Positions 39,779 to 50,482 are shown, numbered from the stretch's first letter. The stretch is 60,166 bases of DNA from Trebouxia sp. TZW2008 (GCA_002118135.1 BDIU01000142.1:1-60166), one strand, 5' to 3'. Made by a program: numbers and translations. Notes: generated from the sequence alone by a model not told the origin.

Positions 39779-41326
39779 TTATAAAGAGACTGCCAAAGCC
39801 ACCTTGTGTGTTGCTAAATAAAGGGGAGACGGGTAAAAAACAAAGAAAAGTATAAAAAAGAAAGAGATTCCAACTACTAGTGAACTAGATTTAGGGATTT
39901 GTGAAAAACTTAACCAGTTTTTAGGGTTTTCAAAATACATTATTTTTACTACACGTATATAATAAAAGCAACTTATTACACTTGTAAGCACTCCGATAAC
40001 AGCAAGCAGGTAAAGGTTGGAACTTAAAGTGGCAAAAAAAAGAAAGGCTTTGCTATAAAAACCAGCCAAAGGGGGTATTCCAGCAATCGAAAAAAGAGAG
40101 GCTGTAAGAGTAAAAGAGAGAACTGGGTTTGTTTTTGCCATCATACCTAAATCAGTGGTATATTTTATACGTTGCACAGAATTGATAAATTCTCGTCGTA
40201 AAGGAAATAATATAATACCAAAAATATTAACAGTCATTAGTATATAAACTACCAAATAGATCAATAAGCCTTGTACTCCTTCAATTGTACCACAACAAAG
40301 ACCAGCAAGCAAATAACCTACATGTCCTATAGAACTATAAGCTAACAGCCTCTTAATCTTGTTTTGAGAGAGGGCCCCAACAGCCCCTAAGATCATAGAG
40401 AAGATGCTTGAAAAAATCAGTATTGTTTGCCAATCTATCATTAGGTCATAAAACCCTTCTAAAAAAACACGAATAAATACAGCTAAGATGGAAATCTTTG
40501 GTGTAATAGAGAAAAAAGCTGTGATAGAGGTAGGTGCTCCTTCGTATACATCGGGTGCCCACATATGAAAAGGTACTGCCGTTAATTTGAACAACAACCC
40601 CACTAGTATAAAGATCATACCCAATTCACAACCTCTCAATGAATAAAGGCCAGTCACTACTTCTTGCCCACCTGGGGTAAACAATTTTCCTAACTCGGTA
40701 AAAAGAGTAATACCTGTAAAGCCATAGATTAATGAGCAACCAAAGAGTAGGAGCCCAGAAGAAAAGGCACCTAATAAGAAATACTTTAATCCAGCTTCAG
40801 TGGAAAACTCTGAATCTCGTTTGCTCCCAGCCATTACATAAAAGCATAAACTTTGGAACTCGATCGCTAAATACATGGAGATAAAGTCCGCAGATGATAT
40901 GAGGAATAAGATACTCGATGTGGACAAAAGAGTTAAAATAATAATTTCAAAACCGTTTAATCCTTCAAATTTCATATAATCCAAAGAGATTAGAATAGAA
41001 AAAAAAGCCCCACCTAAAGCTATTATTTTAAAAAATTGTGTTTCTTGATCTATTATTAAAGTGTTATAAAAAATTAGGCCATCACTTAATGGGTTTTTTA
41101 TTAGTAGGACCAAAGTGAAGAAGAGACTAAGGAGCCCTAACCAAACAATAGGGCCAATTAAGAGTGGATACTTGTTTTCTTTAGATGTGCTTAGTATGAC
41201 ACCATAAACCAAAAGCAATAAAATAGTCAATACCAGGAAAAGTTCAGGAAAAATACCTTTTAAATCATTTTCAAAGAGTACTTTAAAAACAGGTGAATAG
41301 GATTCATTTTGAAAACCGGGAAACAT
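39779..41326 (-). CDS. nad2: NADH dehydrogenase subunit 2
   Basis: Antiporter-like membrane subunit of complex I, 515 residues. Conserved parts include LLFKLTAVPFHMWAPDVYEG and KIKRLLAYSSIGHVGYLLAG with the functional lysines, plus FSIAGIPPLAGFYSKAF. About 14 hydrophobic spans. ATG 41326 (MFPGFQNESYSP). Downstream of rps3 on the same strand. Confidence 0.97.
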   Translation of the reverse strand: MFPGFQNESYSPVFKVLFENDLKGIFPELFLVLTILLLLVYGVILSTSKENKYPLLIGPIVWLGLLSLFFTLVLLIKNPLSDGLIFYNTLIIDQETQFFKIIALGGAFFSILISLDYMKFEGLNGFEIIILTLLSTSSILFLISSADFISMYLAIEFQSLCFYVMAGSKRDSEFSTEAGLKYFLLGAFSSGLLLFGCSLIYGFTGITLFTELGKLFTPGGQEVVTGLYSLRGCELGMIFILVGLLFKLTAVPFHMWAPDVYEGAPTSITAFFSITPKISILAVFIRVFLEGFYDLMIDWQTILIFSSIFSMILGAVGALSQNKIKRLLAYSSIGHVGYLLAGLCCGTIEGVQGLLIYLVVYILMTVNIFGIILFPLRREFINSVQRIKYTTDLGMMAKTNPVLSFTLTASLFSIAGIPPLAGFYSKAFLFFATLSSNLYLLAVIGVLTSVISCFYYIRVVKIMYFENPKNWLSFSQIPKSSSLVVGISFFFILFFVFYPSPLYLATHKVALAVSL

Positions 41327-41747
41327 AAGGCTTGATGGTTATTTTTGTTATCAAAAAAATACGAAAGAGAAAGGAAAGCTCTATCTCTGAAAGAGAAAGG
41401 AAAAAGGGCTCTCTGAAAAGGCTATCTCTAAAAAAGAAAGGAAAAGTTTATATTAGGAAACTTAACCATCGTTGGTATCTTTTTAAAAAGATACGGAAAG
41501 GGTTAAGAAAGCTCAACAATCTTACACTCCTCACCCTTAAGAAAAGCAACGATGGGTTGCGCAACCTGTTTTTTCTCTCTCCTACCAACCACTGTATGGG
41601 GCATACTTCTTGGGAAAAAAAGTCTTTGAAAGACTACTTTCTTTTTTTGTTGAAAAACAGGTAAGAAAACAAAGTTGATACTTTTACAGTGTTGGCCTGA
41701 TTTATAGCTTGTTGGCCTGTTTTTGCGTAGTAAATCTTTGTGTATTG

Positions 41748-43118
41748 TTATTGATAACAGATCCAAACTTTCACGCCAATCAGGCCAAACCTAGTTTTTG
41801 CACTCTTGCATGCAAAATCTATCTTAGAAGAAAAAACCCCCAAAGAGGTTTGTCCTATTTTCACAGATTGAGTTTTTGATCGCTGAGCCTTTTTTGAACG
41901 CCCCCCAACACGTCCTGAGCAGCTGATACGGACTCCTTTGATACGCTTGTACCGCGGGATTTCTCTTAAAAAACTTGTTTTAATTCGACGGAAAGGTATT
42001 TTGCGCTCCAAATAATAAATAATTTCCTGAACTAAGAAGTTTGCACCCTGCTTAAAGCTTAAACTTCTAAAAAAGAAAAGGTTGAAAACGGTGTTATACT
42101 GTTTACAAAGAGAGAATTCTAGGTGTGATTTATAATTATCGTTCCGAGAATAAAGACCGGAAGAGGGGTGTTTGTGGAAGTTGGCAGGAACCCTTACTTT
42201 TTTCTTTTCCGTTTTTTCAAAAAGAGACAAAAAAGATTTATCAGGATTGTACACGTTGTTGATTGCATACAAAGTATTGAAAAACATGTAGTTCTTGTTT
42301 TGCAGGAACTTACAATAAAAGAAACAGAGTAAATAGCGAACAAAAAAGCGCTCTCTCACCCATCTTGTACCAAAGTCTTTTTTTAAAAAAGGGGGTTTGG
42401 GAGTATAGAGAATAAATTCTAAAAACAGCTTCTTTATATCATAAAGATTTCCAGATTTATAAGACAGAGTGTTCTGAAAAGGGTTGAAAAGTGTAGCAAA
42501 ACTAACAGATAAAGAGGGCACACCACAATACTGTTCTTTTCTCTGTTGTGAAAGGACACCAAAAGGGTCAACCCCCCTTTCTATAAAAGACGGTATAGTT
42601 TGTAGAAGAAAAGGGTTGAAAAGTGTGTAACCATTTAGTTGGGGGCTGTTAAACACCTTATCCCTCTCTTTTCGGGGGAGAGTATTGCGCTTCAACCCGT
42701 ATTCATTGAAATCTTTAACGAAAAACCTATAATCAAGTTTTGTTAAGCTGTTCTTCCAAAGGTTTTTTCTTTCTATCCCCGGTTGAAAAAGTATAAATCT
42801 TTTGTTTCTGTACAAAGAGTCTTTTTTTAAAGGAGACTTTTTTTTATAATCTTGTAATTGAAATCTGATATTCTTTTTTCGTCGAGCGTTTGTAGGGTTA
42901 TAATAAAACAGATTTATATTGGTCTTCTTGGGAAGATTTTCAATTGAAAGCCGACCCTCTGGGTACTGTATTTGTTCTAAAACTGTTTTAAAATAACTCT
43001 TAATTTTTAAATCCTGTAAAAGCAGACCAGTATAATTATAATCATCATACCAACAAGAATCAAAATGTCTATTTGTTCTTTCTAATCGTAAGGAGATAGG
43101 ATTTACTTTTTGACCCAT
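41748..43118 (-). CDS. rps3: Ribosomal protein S3
   Basis: Small-subunit protein at the mRNA entry. 456 residues from ATG 43118 (MGQKVNPISLRL, the diagnostic start). The C-terminal domain is conserved: EIIYYLERKIPFRRIKTSF and GVRISCSGRVGGRSKKAQR. Between them is a large low-complexity insertion (about residues 85-340) rich in F, Y, N and K, as is usual for algal and plant mitochondrial rps3. The last ~20 bp overlap a + strand spacer frame without homology. Confidence 0.96.
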   Translation of the reverse strand: MGQKVNPISLRLERTNRHFDSCWYDDYNYTGLLLQDLKIKSYFKTVLEQIQYPEGRLSIENLPKKTNINLFYYNPTNARRKKNIRFQLQDYKKKSPLKKDSLYRNKRFILFQPGIERKNLWKNSLTKLDYRFFVKDFNEYGLKRNTLPRKERDKVFNSPQLNGYTLFNPFLLQTIPSFIERGVDPFGVLSQQRKEQYCGVPSLSVSFATLFNPFQNTLSYKSGNLYDIKKLFLEFILYTPKPPFLKKDFGTRWVRERFFVRYLLCFFYCKFLQNKNYMFFNTLYAINNVYNPDKSFLSLFEKTEKKKVRVPANFHKHPSSGLYSRNDNYKSHLEFSLCKQYNTVFNLFFFRSLSFKQGANFLVQEIIYYLERKIPFRRIKTSFLREIPRYKRIKGVRISCSGRVGGRSKKAQRSKTQSVKIGQTSLGVFSSKIDFACKSAKTRFGLIGVKVWICYQ

Positions 43119-43408
43119 AATCAATAATGTGTTATCTTATAAAAAACAAAAAGTATTACCCTTTTGTGTTGTTTTTTTACAAATAAAAACTGTTTTTCTG
43201 TAAAAGATAAAAAGTGTTATTACCCCAAAAAACATTCCTGCCCAATCTTTCTCTCCCAACTTGTAGGTGAAAAACCCATGGTTGCGCAAAAAAGTTGATT
43301 GTTGTGCTTCCTATTAGGATGTAAGGGTTACAATCTATTGTAAAGGTTTGCCCCCTTTTTTGGGAAAGAGACTTGTTTTCTTTCTCTCCCGAAAAAAGAC
43401 CAAAAAAA

Positions 43409-43756
43409 CTATTTTCTTAGTCGTCGAACAGTGCGAGCATTCCCGTGGGTACGTTGGCCCCGAACCGGTAATCCTATATTGTGACGAAATCCTCGGTAAC
43501 ACCCAATTTGAATCAGCCTGTTCTTGTTATTACGCAGATCGCGCTTTTTATCTCCACCTATCAAAAAGTTTAAATCTATTATTTGAGAGAGTTGTTGTAT
43601 TTGAAAATTTGTGAGGTGTGACACTTTTAATTTGTCGCTAAAACCTAGACTTTCACAAATTTGACTTGACAATATCTTACCTATACCATAAATTCCACAT
43701 AAAGCCTTCTTTACCTTTTTATTATTTTTTAAATTAGTATTATAAATATAAACCAT
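43409..43756 (-). CDS. rps13: Ribosomal protein S13
   Basis: Small-subunit head protein, 115 residues. KKALCGIYGIGKILSSQIC is the S13 helix-two-turns-helix region, and RHNIGLPVRGQRTHGNAR is the signature C-terminal block. ATG 43756 lies 7 bp after the rpl6 stop, preserving an spc/alpha-operon type order rpl6-rps13. Confidence 0.97.
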   Translation of the reverse strand: MVYIYNTNLKNNKKVKKALCGIYGIGKILSSQICESLGFSDKLKVSHLTNFQIQQLSQIIDLNFLIGGDKKRDLRNNKNRLIQIGCYRGFRHNIGLPVRGQRTHGNARTVRRLRK

Positions 43757-43763
43757 AGATCTC

Positions 43764-44315
43764 TTATTTACGTTTTCCCTGTGAGAGTGAAACCTTTTCT
43801 GTTGTAAATCGAATACCTTTTCCCTTGTACCTTTCAGGGGATTTCAACCCTCGAATTATACTAGCCACTTGCGATACTTGGTTTTTATCAACGCCAAAAA
43901 GGCAAAGTAGTGTGGGCTCTAAAAGAAAAGCGCGAAGCCCTTCAGGCACTTGGTATTTTAGGTGGTGGCTATAACCTAACTTAAAGTTTAAAACCTTTTG
44001 ATTTCCATCTAAGAAAGCACGATAACCTACCCCTACAATGCGGAGCGATATTAAAAAACCTACAGTCACTCCGCGTATCTTGTTTTTTAATAAACTGTTC
44101 AACGAATAGAAAAAGGATAGTGATTGGCTGGAAATAAAAAGAGTCTTCTCGTCTTTTCCAATCTTAATACTGCCCAATCCTGTTGGATCTATTCTTGTCA
44201 AATCTAATAGAGTAAACCCTAAGACCCCGGAAAAAACTAAATAATGGTTTTTTTTCTCTACTTTTACCCCATTAGGTATAATTATTTGACTATATATATT
44301 TTTTTTACATTTCAT
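43764..44315 (-). CDS. rpl6: Ribosomal protein L6
   Basis: Large-subunit protein, 183 residues. Conserved: IIIPNGVKVEKKNHYLVFSG at the start, GVGYRAFLDGNQKVLNFKLG mid-protein and RGLKSPERYKGKGIRF at the end (bacterial K-x-P-E-P-Y-K-G-K-G-I-R). ATG 44315. First of the - strand run rpl6-rps13-rps3-nad2. Confidence 0.96.
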   Translation of the reverse strand: MKCKKNIYSQIIIPNGVKVEKKNHYLVFSGVLGFTLLDLTRIDPTGLGSIKIGKDEKTLFISSQSLSFFYSLNSLLKNKIRGVTVGFLISLRIVGVGYRAFLDGNQKVLNFKLGYSHHLKYQVPEGLRAFLLEPTLLCLFGVDKNQVSQVASIIRGLKSPERYKGKGIRFTTEKVSLSQGKRK

Positions 44316-44445
44316 TTGGCTATCTCTTTTTTGTTATCATTTTCTTTTTTTTGTTTTTTCTGCCAATAGTCCTCTCTCTTTCGTATCCCTTTGAAAGAAG
44401 CCTCTTTTTGAGCGTAGAAAACAAAAAAAAGAATATATAAATCTG

Positions 44446-44519
44446 TGGGCGTGGAAGGACTTGAACCTTCGACTTTACGCTTATCAGGCGTATACTCTAA
44501 ACCACTGAGTTACATGCCC
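44446..44519 (-). tRNA. trnI(gau): tRNA-Ile (GAU)
   Basis: Anticodon stem TACGC/GCGTA with loop CTGATAA (GAT); T-arm GAAGGTTCAAGTCCTTC; acceptor GGGCATG/CACGCCC with one mismatch. Confidence 0.92.
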
Positions 44520-44584
44520 CTAAAAGATTTAAAATACAATGTACATAAAAACCAGGATCCTCTTTCTCTGAAAGAGACAGGAAC

Positions 44585-44658
44585 GGGCTTATAGTTCAAT
44601 TGGTTAGAACACGGCGCTCATAACGTCGCAATTGTAGGTTCAAGTCCTACTAAGCCTA
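44585..44658 (+). tRNA. trnI(cau): tRNA with CAU anticodon, probably Ile (lysidine type)
   Basis: Acceptor GGGCTTA/TAAGCCT, D-arm GTTCAATTGGTTAGAAC, loop CTCATAA (CAT), T-arm GTAGGTTCAAGTCCTAC. The GGGCTT- acceptor is like plant-organelle trnI(CAU), where C34 is modified to read AUA. The other two CAU tRNAs fit Met better. It stands alone on the + strand inside a - strand tRNA cluster. Confidence 0.8.
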
Positions 44659-44734
44659 TACTCTGCTTTATAACTCTTTGATATTCAGAAAAAAACCTTT
44701 AAAAAAAAAGAAAGATGACTCCTCTTCGAGAATT

Positions 44735-44806
44735 CTCCTCAAGCCGGATTTGAACCAGCGACCCGATGGTTAACAGCCATCTGCTCTACCACTGAGCTAT
44801 TGAAGA
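44735..44806 (-). tRNA. trnN(guu): tRNA-Asn (GUU)
   Basis: Acceptor TCTTCAA/TTGAGGA, anticodon stem GATGG/CCATC with loop CTGTTAA (GTT), T-arm GCTGGTTCAAATCCGGC. Confidence 0.94.
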
Positions 44807-44847
44807 ACAGTTTTGGGGTTGTTGAGAGGTGTAAATGTTTATACCAA

Positions 44848-44919
44848 AGGCTGAGGACGGAATCGAACCGTCATTAAGTGATTTGCAATCACACACATTA
44901 GCCATTATGCTACTCAACC
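44848..44919 (-). tRNA. trnC(gca): tRNA-Cys (GCA)
   Basis: Acceptor GGTTGAG/CTCAGCC, loop TTGCAAA (GCA) on a GTGA/TCAC stem, T-arm GACGGTTCGATTCCGTC. Confidence 0.92.
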
Positions 44920-44974
44920 TTATAAGGTTTTAGGTTTTTCAAAAAGAGACGAAAAAAAAAGGATTTATTAAGAT

Positions 44975-45048
44975 CGAGAACAACGGGATTTGAACCCGCG
45001 ACCTCTGGCGTGACAAGCCAATACTCTAACCAACTAAGCTATGTTCTC
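44975..45048 (-). tRNA. trnD(guc): tRNA-Asp (GUC)
   Basis: Acceptor GAGAACA/TGTTCTC, anticodon stem TTGGC/GCCAG with loop TTGTCAC (GTC), T-arm GCGGGTTCAAATCCCGT. Confidence 0.94.
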
Positions 45049-45343
45049 TCTGTTCTGAAAAAAGTATTGTAAAAAAACAAAAAAAGATTTATCAATGAGT
45101 ACAAAACCCTATAATGTGATACTTTTGTCAATGATGCGCTCTTAAAAACCCCCAAATCTTGGGACTTTTTTAGTGTGCAACAGGTTCTTTAAATTGTAAT
45201 AGATATAAAAAAGAGAAAACTGGAACAACAGTTTCTCTTTTCGGGGAAAGATCTTCTCCTCTATTTAGAAATACATTATTTTCAATAAAAAAGAGTATTG
45301 TAAGGAAAGAGAGCAAAAAACAACAAACAAGGGGAGGGTTGTA

Positions 45344-45544
45344 TTGGCAGCTCGTGTGCTTTTTTTAGAGCTGTTTACAACAGGAGAGCGGCCTATTATT
45401 TGGTCCCCAGCCCTCATCTGTTGTGTGTCTATGGCCTGTTCTTATGTGGTCACAACTCTCTTTCTTTTTTTACCCAAAAAAGTAGACTTTTCTCTCTTTT
45501 TGGTTGTGTTAACCTCCTACGCTCTTATTAAACTACTTTTTTGA
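45344..45544 (+). CDS. Doubtful small hydrophobic ORF upstream of nad3
   Basis: 66 codons with a TTG start (first ATG is well inside). Two hydrophobic spans (ALICCVSMACSYVVTTLFLF; FLVVLTSYALIKLLF) and an RPIIWSP stretch. Not recognised and no conserved start; it may be chance in AT-rich spacer. The rest of 45049-45717 shows no gene. Confidence 0.2.
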   Translation: MAARVLFLELFTTGERPIIWSPALICCVSMACSYVVTTLFLFLPKKVDFSLFLVVLTSYALIKLLF

Positions 45545-45717
45545 AAAAAGAGCCAAAATGCGCCACAACAGATTAAAAAGGGCTATATTGTTCCTTTCTT
45601 TCCCTACCGATAGAATAAGCGGCAGGGGGGGTGAAAGTGTTTTGGAAAAAAGAGAGAATATATGTTGTGAGCGAACAAGAATAAACATCCTACAATTAAA
45701 AATAACGTGCAAAGAAA

Positions 45718-46071
45718 ATGGTGGAATACGTTTCAGTTTTTATATATTTTATAATTGGTCTTTTTTTAGCGTTAATTATTTTAGGGCTATCCTTTGTTTT
45801 TGCAACACGCAAAGCAGACCCAGAAAAGATATCGGCTTATGAATGTGGTTTCGACCCCTTTGACGATGCAAGAAGCCGTTTTGACGTGCAATTTTATTTA
45901 GTGGCTATTCTTTTTATTATCTTTGACCTGGAAGTGACTTTTTTGTTTCCTTGGGCCTTAACTTTAAACAAAGTAGGGTTTTTCGGGTTTTGGTCAATGA
46001 TGGTATTTTTGATTATATTAACGATTGGGTTTGTGTATGAATGGCGTAAAGGGGCTCTTGACTGGAGTTAA
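45718..46071 (+). CDS. nad3: NADH dehydrogenase subunit 3
   Basis: Complex I membrane subunit, 117 residues. YECGFDPFDDARSRFDVQFY is the conserved loop with the cysteine of the active/deactive switch, followed by LFIIFDLEVTFLFPWA with the conserved acidic helix. ATG 45718. First gene of a long + strand run ending at nad4. Confidence 0.97.
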   Translation: MVEYVSVFIYFIIGLFLALIILGLSFVFATRKADPEKISAYECGFDPFDDARSRFDVQFYLVAILFIIFDLEVTFLFPWALTLNKVGFFGFWSMMVFLIILTIGFVYEWRKGALDWS

Positions 46072-46592
46072 AACTTTCTGTAAATAAGATTTGTACGGTA
46101 TATAACAAAAAAGAGAAAAAAGATTGAAAAAAGACTTGAATAAACAATCAAGTAAAAAGAAAAAGGCTTTTTCTCTAAAAGGAGAAAAAGGGTTGAGCAA
46201 AAACCTCCTTCTTCTTTCGTCTTTCTTTGAAAGAGGAAAAGGAAAAACCTCCTACTTTTTTTTGAGAAAGTGTTTTTTTGAGGACAAGTTTCCTTTCTCT
46301 TTCGTATCCCTTTGAAAAAGGTTTCCATGAGGAAAAAATAACAATAAAGAAACAGTATAAAAAGAGTATTATAGTATAGTTAACCCTATAACCCTTGTTT
46401 CTTGTTTTTTTGTTGTTATTGTCACTCTTTTGCATATTGCCCTGCCCTTTCATTTTTTTGTGATATAACGGGCACCCCTTACTACTCTTATTCTTGGTAT
46501 ATACCCTTTTCCGCAACGGTTAACAGGGAAGAAAAAAAATAAGGCCTATAAAATGGTAAAGATTTGTATTAAAAAGAAGAAAAAAACAACAT
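46072..46592. repeat. Repeat-rich spacer between nad3 and nad7
   Basis: About 520 bp. The segment 46160-46325 carries AAAGGAGAAAAAGGGTTGAG, TTTCTTTGAAAGAGG, TTGAGGACAAGTTTCC and CTCTTTCGTATCCCTTTG units. The rest is AT-rich with no gene seen; short frames on both strands are repeat-derived. Confidence 0.65.
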
Positions 46593-47789
46593 ATGGCTAT
46601 AGAAAAAGCAATCACTCAAAAAAAAGTAAAGAATTTTACTATCAATTTTGGTCCTCAGCACCCCGCTGCGCACGGTGTATTAAGACTAGTTTTAGAGATG
46701 AATGGGGAAGTGGTACAGCGTGCTGATCCACACATAGGGCTCCTTCACAGGGGTACTGAAAAGTTAATAGAGTATAAAACTTATTTGCAAGCTTTGCCTT
46801 ATTTTGACCGTTTAGATTATGTCTCTATGATGTGCCAAGAGCACGCATACTCTTTAGCTGTTGAGAAACTTCTAAATTGTCAAGTGCCGGAAAGAGCACA
46901 ATATATCAGAGTTCTTTTTTCTGAGATTACACGTATCTTAAATCATTTGCTTGCAGTTACATGTCATGCAATGGATGTAGGGGCATTAACGCCATTCCTA
47001 TGGGGTTTTGAAGAGCGTGAAAAACTTATGGAATTTTACGAAAGAGTGTCTGGTGCTCGTATGCACGCTGCTTACATCCGTCCTGGGGGTGTTGCACAAG
47101 ACCTTCCTGTTGGGTTGTGTGAGGATATTTATAAATTTGCGCAACAATTTGCGTCCCGCATTGATGAGATGGAGGAGATGTTAACAAATAACCGCATATG
47201 GAAACAAAGACTTGTAGATATCGGTAGAGTAACAGCAGATCAAGCGATGGATTGGGGTTTTTCAGGTGTAATGGCCCGTGGCTCTGGTATAAGTTGGGAT
47301 TTGCGTAAAACACAACCTTACGATGTTTACGACAAAATGGATTTTCACATACCAGTAGGGAGAAAAGGGGACTGTTATGACCGTTATTTGATACGTATTG
47401 AAGAGATGCGCCAGAGTATCAGAATCATAACCCAGGTTATCAATCAAATACCTAATGGTATGATAAAATCTGACGACAGAAAAATTACACCCCCTTCACG
47501 CTCTCAAATGAAGCAATCTATGGAGTCTCTCATACACCATTTTAAACTGTATACCGAAGGTTATGCGGTACCAAGCGGAGAAACTTATACTGCGGTAGAA
47601 GCGCCGAAAGGAGAGTTTGGTGTGTATTTAGTTAGTAACGGTACTAATCGTCCTTACCGTTGTAAGATTAGAGCCCCAGGTTTTGCTCATTTACAAGGTC
47701 TAGATTTCATGGCGCGTAATCACATGTTAGCAGACGTTGTAACAATTATCGGTACTCAAGATATTGTATTTGGGGAAGTGGATCGTTAA
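46593..47789 (+). CDS. nad7: NADH dehydrogenase subunit 7
   Basis: 49-kDa-type peripheral subunit that forms the quinone site of complex I. 398 residues with [53 protein letters not shown] and the C-terminal [12 protein letters not shown] 46593. No introns, unlike land plants. A terminator-like hairpin follows at 47815. Confidence 0.98.
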   Translation: MAIEKAITQKKVKNFTINFGPQHPAAHGVLRLVLEMNGEVVQRADPHIGLLHRGTEKLIEYKTYLQALPYFDRLDYVSMMCQEHAYSLAVEKLLNCQVPERAQYIRVLFSEITRILNHLLAVTCHAMDVGALTPFLWGFEEREKLMEFYERVSGARMHAAYIRPGGVAQDLPVGLCEDIYKFAQQFASRIDEMEEMLTNNRIWKQRLVDIGRVTADQAMDWGFSGVMARGSGISWDLRKTQPYDVYDKMDFHIPVGRKGDCYDRYLIRIEEMRQSIRIITQVINQIPNGMIKSDDRKITPPSRSQMKQSMESLIHHFKLYTEGYAVPSGETYTAVEAPKGEFGVYLVSNGTNRPYRCKIRAPGFAHLQGLDFMARNHMLADVVTIIGTQDIVFGEVDR

Positions 47790-47814
47790 CTTTTTAACCA
47801 CTTGTAAGACTGAT

Positions 47815-47848
47815 CACTTGGTTAATACCAACCAAGTGAGGCTTTTTT
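47815..47848 (+). terminator. Terminator-like hairpin after nad7
   Basis: CACTTGGTT and AACCAAGTG form a 9-bp stem with a 6-nt loop, 25 bp after the nad7 stop, followed by a T-rich run. It looks like a factor-independent terminator, though mitochondrial phage-type polymerases may use it only as an RNA end. Confidence 0.5.
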
Positions 47849-47959
47849 TCTTTTTTTTTAAAGGGCTTTTTTTAACGTTCTCCTCTGGCTTTGAAGAGAG
47901 AGTTGACTTTCTAATCTTTTTTATCTCCTTTTTATCTTGGCCGAAGCTCTGCTTTTAAA

Positions 47960-48115
47960 AAAAGAAAGAGGAGAAAAGGCCTTGAGGCCTTTTCTCGAAG
48001 AGGAAAAAAACCCTTTCGGGAGATAAAAAAAACAAGTCTCCTTTCTCTTTCGTATCCCTTTGAAAGAGGCTTCCTTGAGGAGAAAAGGCCTTGAGGCCTT
48101 TTATCGAAGAGGAAA
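47960..48115. repeat. Dispersed repeats between nad7 and trnY
   Basis: Two full copies of AGGAGAAAAGGCCTTGAGGC plus CTTTTCTCGAAGAGGAAAAA, separated by CTCTTTCGTATCCCTTTGAA. The second copy has one change (CTTTTATCGAAGAGG). Confidence 0.85.
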
Positions 48116-48193
48116 AATCTCTTCTAAATCTTTCTTAAAAAGTACTTTTTAAAAGAATAGCAAGCCTCTCTATATTTCTAACAAAGTTTTTGT

Positions 48194-48276
48194 GGGAGAG
48201 TGGCTGAGTGGTTAAAGGCGGCAGACTGTAAATCTGTTGAAAACATTCTACGTAGGTTCGAATCCTACCTGTCCCA
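48194..48276 (+). tRNA. trnY(gua): tRNA-Tyr (GUA)
   Basis: Class II tRNA with variable arm GAAAACATTCTACG. Acceptor GGGAGAG/CTGTCCC (one mismatch); anticodon stem GCAGA/TCTGT with loop CTGTAAA (GTA). Confidence 0.93.
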
Positions 48277-48617
48277 TTATAATTCTCAACAAGTTTTCTA
48301 TAATTTCTCTGCCTTTTTTGACACGCAGAAGTCTTACTTTTATAAGCCTTATCTTTTCTCTTCTTTTTTCTTCTTTTTTCTTCATGTTGGGATCTTTTTT
48401 GGGAAAAAAACTTGAAAGCGCAACATCATCTTTCCTCTTTTTCTGAAAGAGAAAAAAGTTCTAACTTGTAAAAGAAGGGCACATGTTTTTTGTCTATTAA
48501 ATACTTTCTTATTGAACAGAGAACAACAAAAAGGACAAAGGAGGGAGAGCAATCAAGTGTGTGATTATCCACATATAGATTATAAAAACCTTCTAAAATA
48601 ATAAAACAAACAGTCTC

Positions 48618-49283
48618 ATGCCTCAATTAGATAAAATTACCTTTCTTTCACAATTTCTCTGGTTATCTTTCTTCTACCTAGGCTTTTACTTTTTAATTCT
48701 CAAGTATTTCTTACCTAAGATGAGTAGAACATTAAAATTTAGAAAAAGAAGAATCAATGCTTCTCAACAGGGTGTTCAGAATATGGGGGAGGAGAGTGAC
48801 AAAGTAGGAAGCAGCTACCAAGCCCTTTTATCCACTGGTTTAACAACTTGTAAAACTGTTTTCAATCGGAGCTATAAAGAGGCTGAAGAGTGGCTTTTTA
48901 ACACAGTATCTGTAGCCAACCAAAAAGGATTATACAAGTGTAATTCTTTTTATATCAAGTCTTTGGGTGAGCGTTCTATTTCTCAAAAACTATCTATTAA
49001 CCACCTGTTAGCAGATGTTTCCGAAAAAACATCTATTGCCTTGTTGATTGGTAAACTAAGGGGTTTCAGAAAAGAGAGCTATTCCACACTCCCGCAAGAA
49101 AACAAGTTGAAAGATAACAAATCAAGAGTAGGCTTTAAAGCACAGGCGGAGAGCCCCGGTAAAAACAAAACAAAACAAAAGAGTGAGCAGGAACAGGTTG
49201 CCAATAAACTGTTCAACAAGAAATCTAATGGTAAATCAAGTGTAAAACCTTCAGGTAAAAGCAAAGCCAGTAAAAAGCAATAA
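48618..49283 (+). CDS. atp8: ATP synthase F0 subunit 8 (ATP8)
   Basis: Small F0 stator subunit. It starts MPQLDKITFLSQFLWLSFF, the diagnostic Atp8 N-terminus with one transmembrane helix, then a long polar tail. 221 residues is long even for plants; the last ~60 are lysine- and serine-rich low complexity (KNKTKQKSEQEQ; KSNGKSSVKPSGKSK). ATG 48618. Confidence 0.92.
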   Translation: MPQLDKITFLSQFLWLSFFYLGFYFLILKYFLPKMSRTLKFRKRRINASQQGVQNMGEESDKVGSSYQALLSTGLTTCKTVFNRSYKEAEEWLFNTVSVANQKGLYKCNSFYIKSLGERSISQKLSINHLLADVSEKTSIALLIGKLRGFRKESYSTLPQENKLKDNKSRVGFKAQAESPGKNKTKQKSEQEQVANKLFNKKSNGKSSVKPSGKSKASKKQ

Positions 49284-49604
49284 AACGGTTTTCTGAATGT
49301 ACTTTTTACAATAGAGAGAAGATTTTTTACCCTTCTCTGCTTTATAAAAGAAAAAAACAAGTTTGCTCTTTCTGCCCTTTTTCCCTTTCCGCACTCTTTT
49401 ATCTCTCAAAAAAATGTTCTCGTAAGGAAGAAGAATAAGGTATAAAGAGCTTTTTATACCTGCTTATGGGGGGAATAATGGTTGGTATCAAAGAGATGAT
49501 TAAGAAAGAAAAAGGGGTATTGTTGTTTGGCGTGGAATTTTCGTATCCCGTTGTTTTTTTGTGCGCAATCCTGTTTTTTTTATTGTTAATAAAATAATCA
49601 TATT

Positions 49605-50381
49605 ATGAATATAGTATTTTTTATCTTTTCATTTTTACCCTTTATCTCTTTAGCTGATGCACCGGAAAATTGGCAAATAGGCTTTCAGGATCCTGCAACA
49701 CCGATAATGCAAGGTATTATAGATTTGCACCATGACATCTTTTTCTTTATGCTTGTAATCCTCTTTTTTGTGCTTTGGATGTTAGCAAGAACTATGTATC
49801 ATTTTCATCAAAATAGGAACCCGGTTCCTGAAAAGATCTTACATGGGACTCTAATTGAGATTGCTTGGACTGTAACGCCCAGCCTTATACTAGTGTTGAT
49901 AGCAATTCCTTCTTTTGCTTTGCTTTACAGCATGGACGAAGTGGTAGATCCTGCTGTTACAATCAAAGCGATTGGTCATCAATGGTATTGGAGCTATGAA
50001 TATAGCGATTATAATCAATCTGATAACGAAGGATTGCTTTTTGATAGTTACATGATTCCAGAGGATGAGTTAGAACTAGGGCAATTAAGATTGCTAGATG
50101 TAGACAACAGGGTAGTAGTACCTGTAAACACCCACATCAGAATGATTATAACCTCCGCAGATGTTCTGCATAGCTGGGCAGTTCCCTCATTAGGTGTAAA
50201 AACTGATGCAGTTCCAGGCCGTTTAAATCAAACCCCAATCTTTATAAAAAGAGAGGGTGTTTTTTATGGGCAATGCAGTGAACTTTGTGGGGCCAACCAC
50301 GCTTTTATGCCAATAGTGGTGGAGGCAGTCTCTTTAGAGAATTATGTTTCTTGGGTATCTAACAAATTAGACGAAATGTAA
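49605..50381 (+). CDS. cox2: Cytochrome c oxidase subunit 2
   Basis: Carries the CuA centre that takes electrons from cytochrome c. 258 residues with two N-terminal transmembrane helices, [32 protein letters not shown], and the CuA ligands in [15 protein letters not shown] (two Cys, Glu, His, Met). ATG 49605, intron-free. The first ~17 residues ([15 protein letters not shown]) look like a cleavable leader. It precedes cox3 by about 100 bp. Confidence 0.98.
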   Translation: MNIVFFIFSFLPFISLADAPENWQIGFQDPATPIMQGIIDLHHDIFFFMLVILFFVLWMLARTMYHFHQNRNPVPEKILHGTLIEIAWTVTPSLILVLIAIPSFALLYSMDEVVDPAVTIKAIGHQWYWSYEYSDYNQSDNEGLLFDSYMIPEDELELGQLRLLDVDNRVVVPVNTHIRMIITSADVLHSWAVPSLGVKTDAVPGRLNQTPIFIKREGVFYGQCSELCGANHAFMPIVVEAVSLENYVSWVSNKLDEM

Positions 50382-50482
50382 GCAGAGTAGTTTATTTTTG
50401 GAGGGAAGCCCTGTTTTCCTTACACTCTTTTCACCGGAAAACAGGCGTATTCCTTCATAAACAATAACAACAGTATATTTTT

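Noticed and set aside
47026..47447. Antisense frames inside nad7
   Set aside because: Shadows of a strongly conserved gene.
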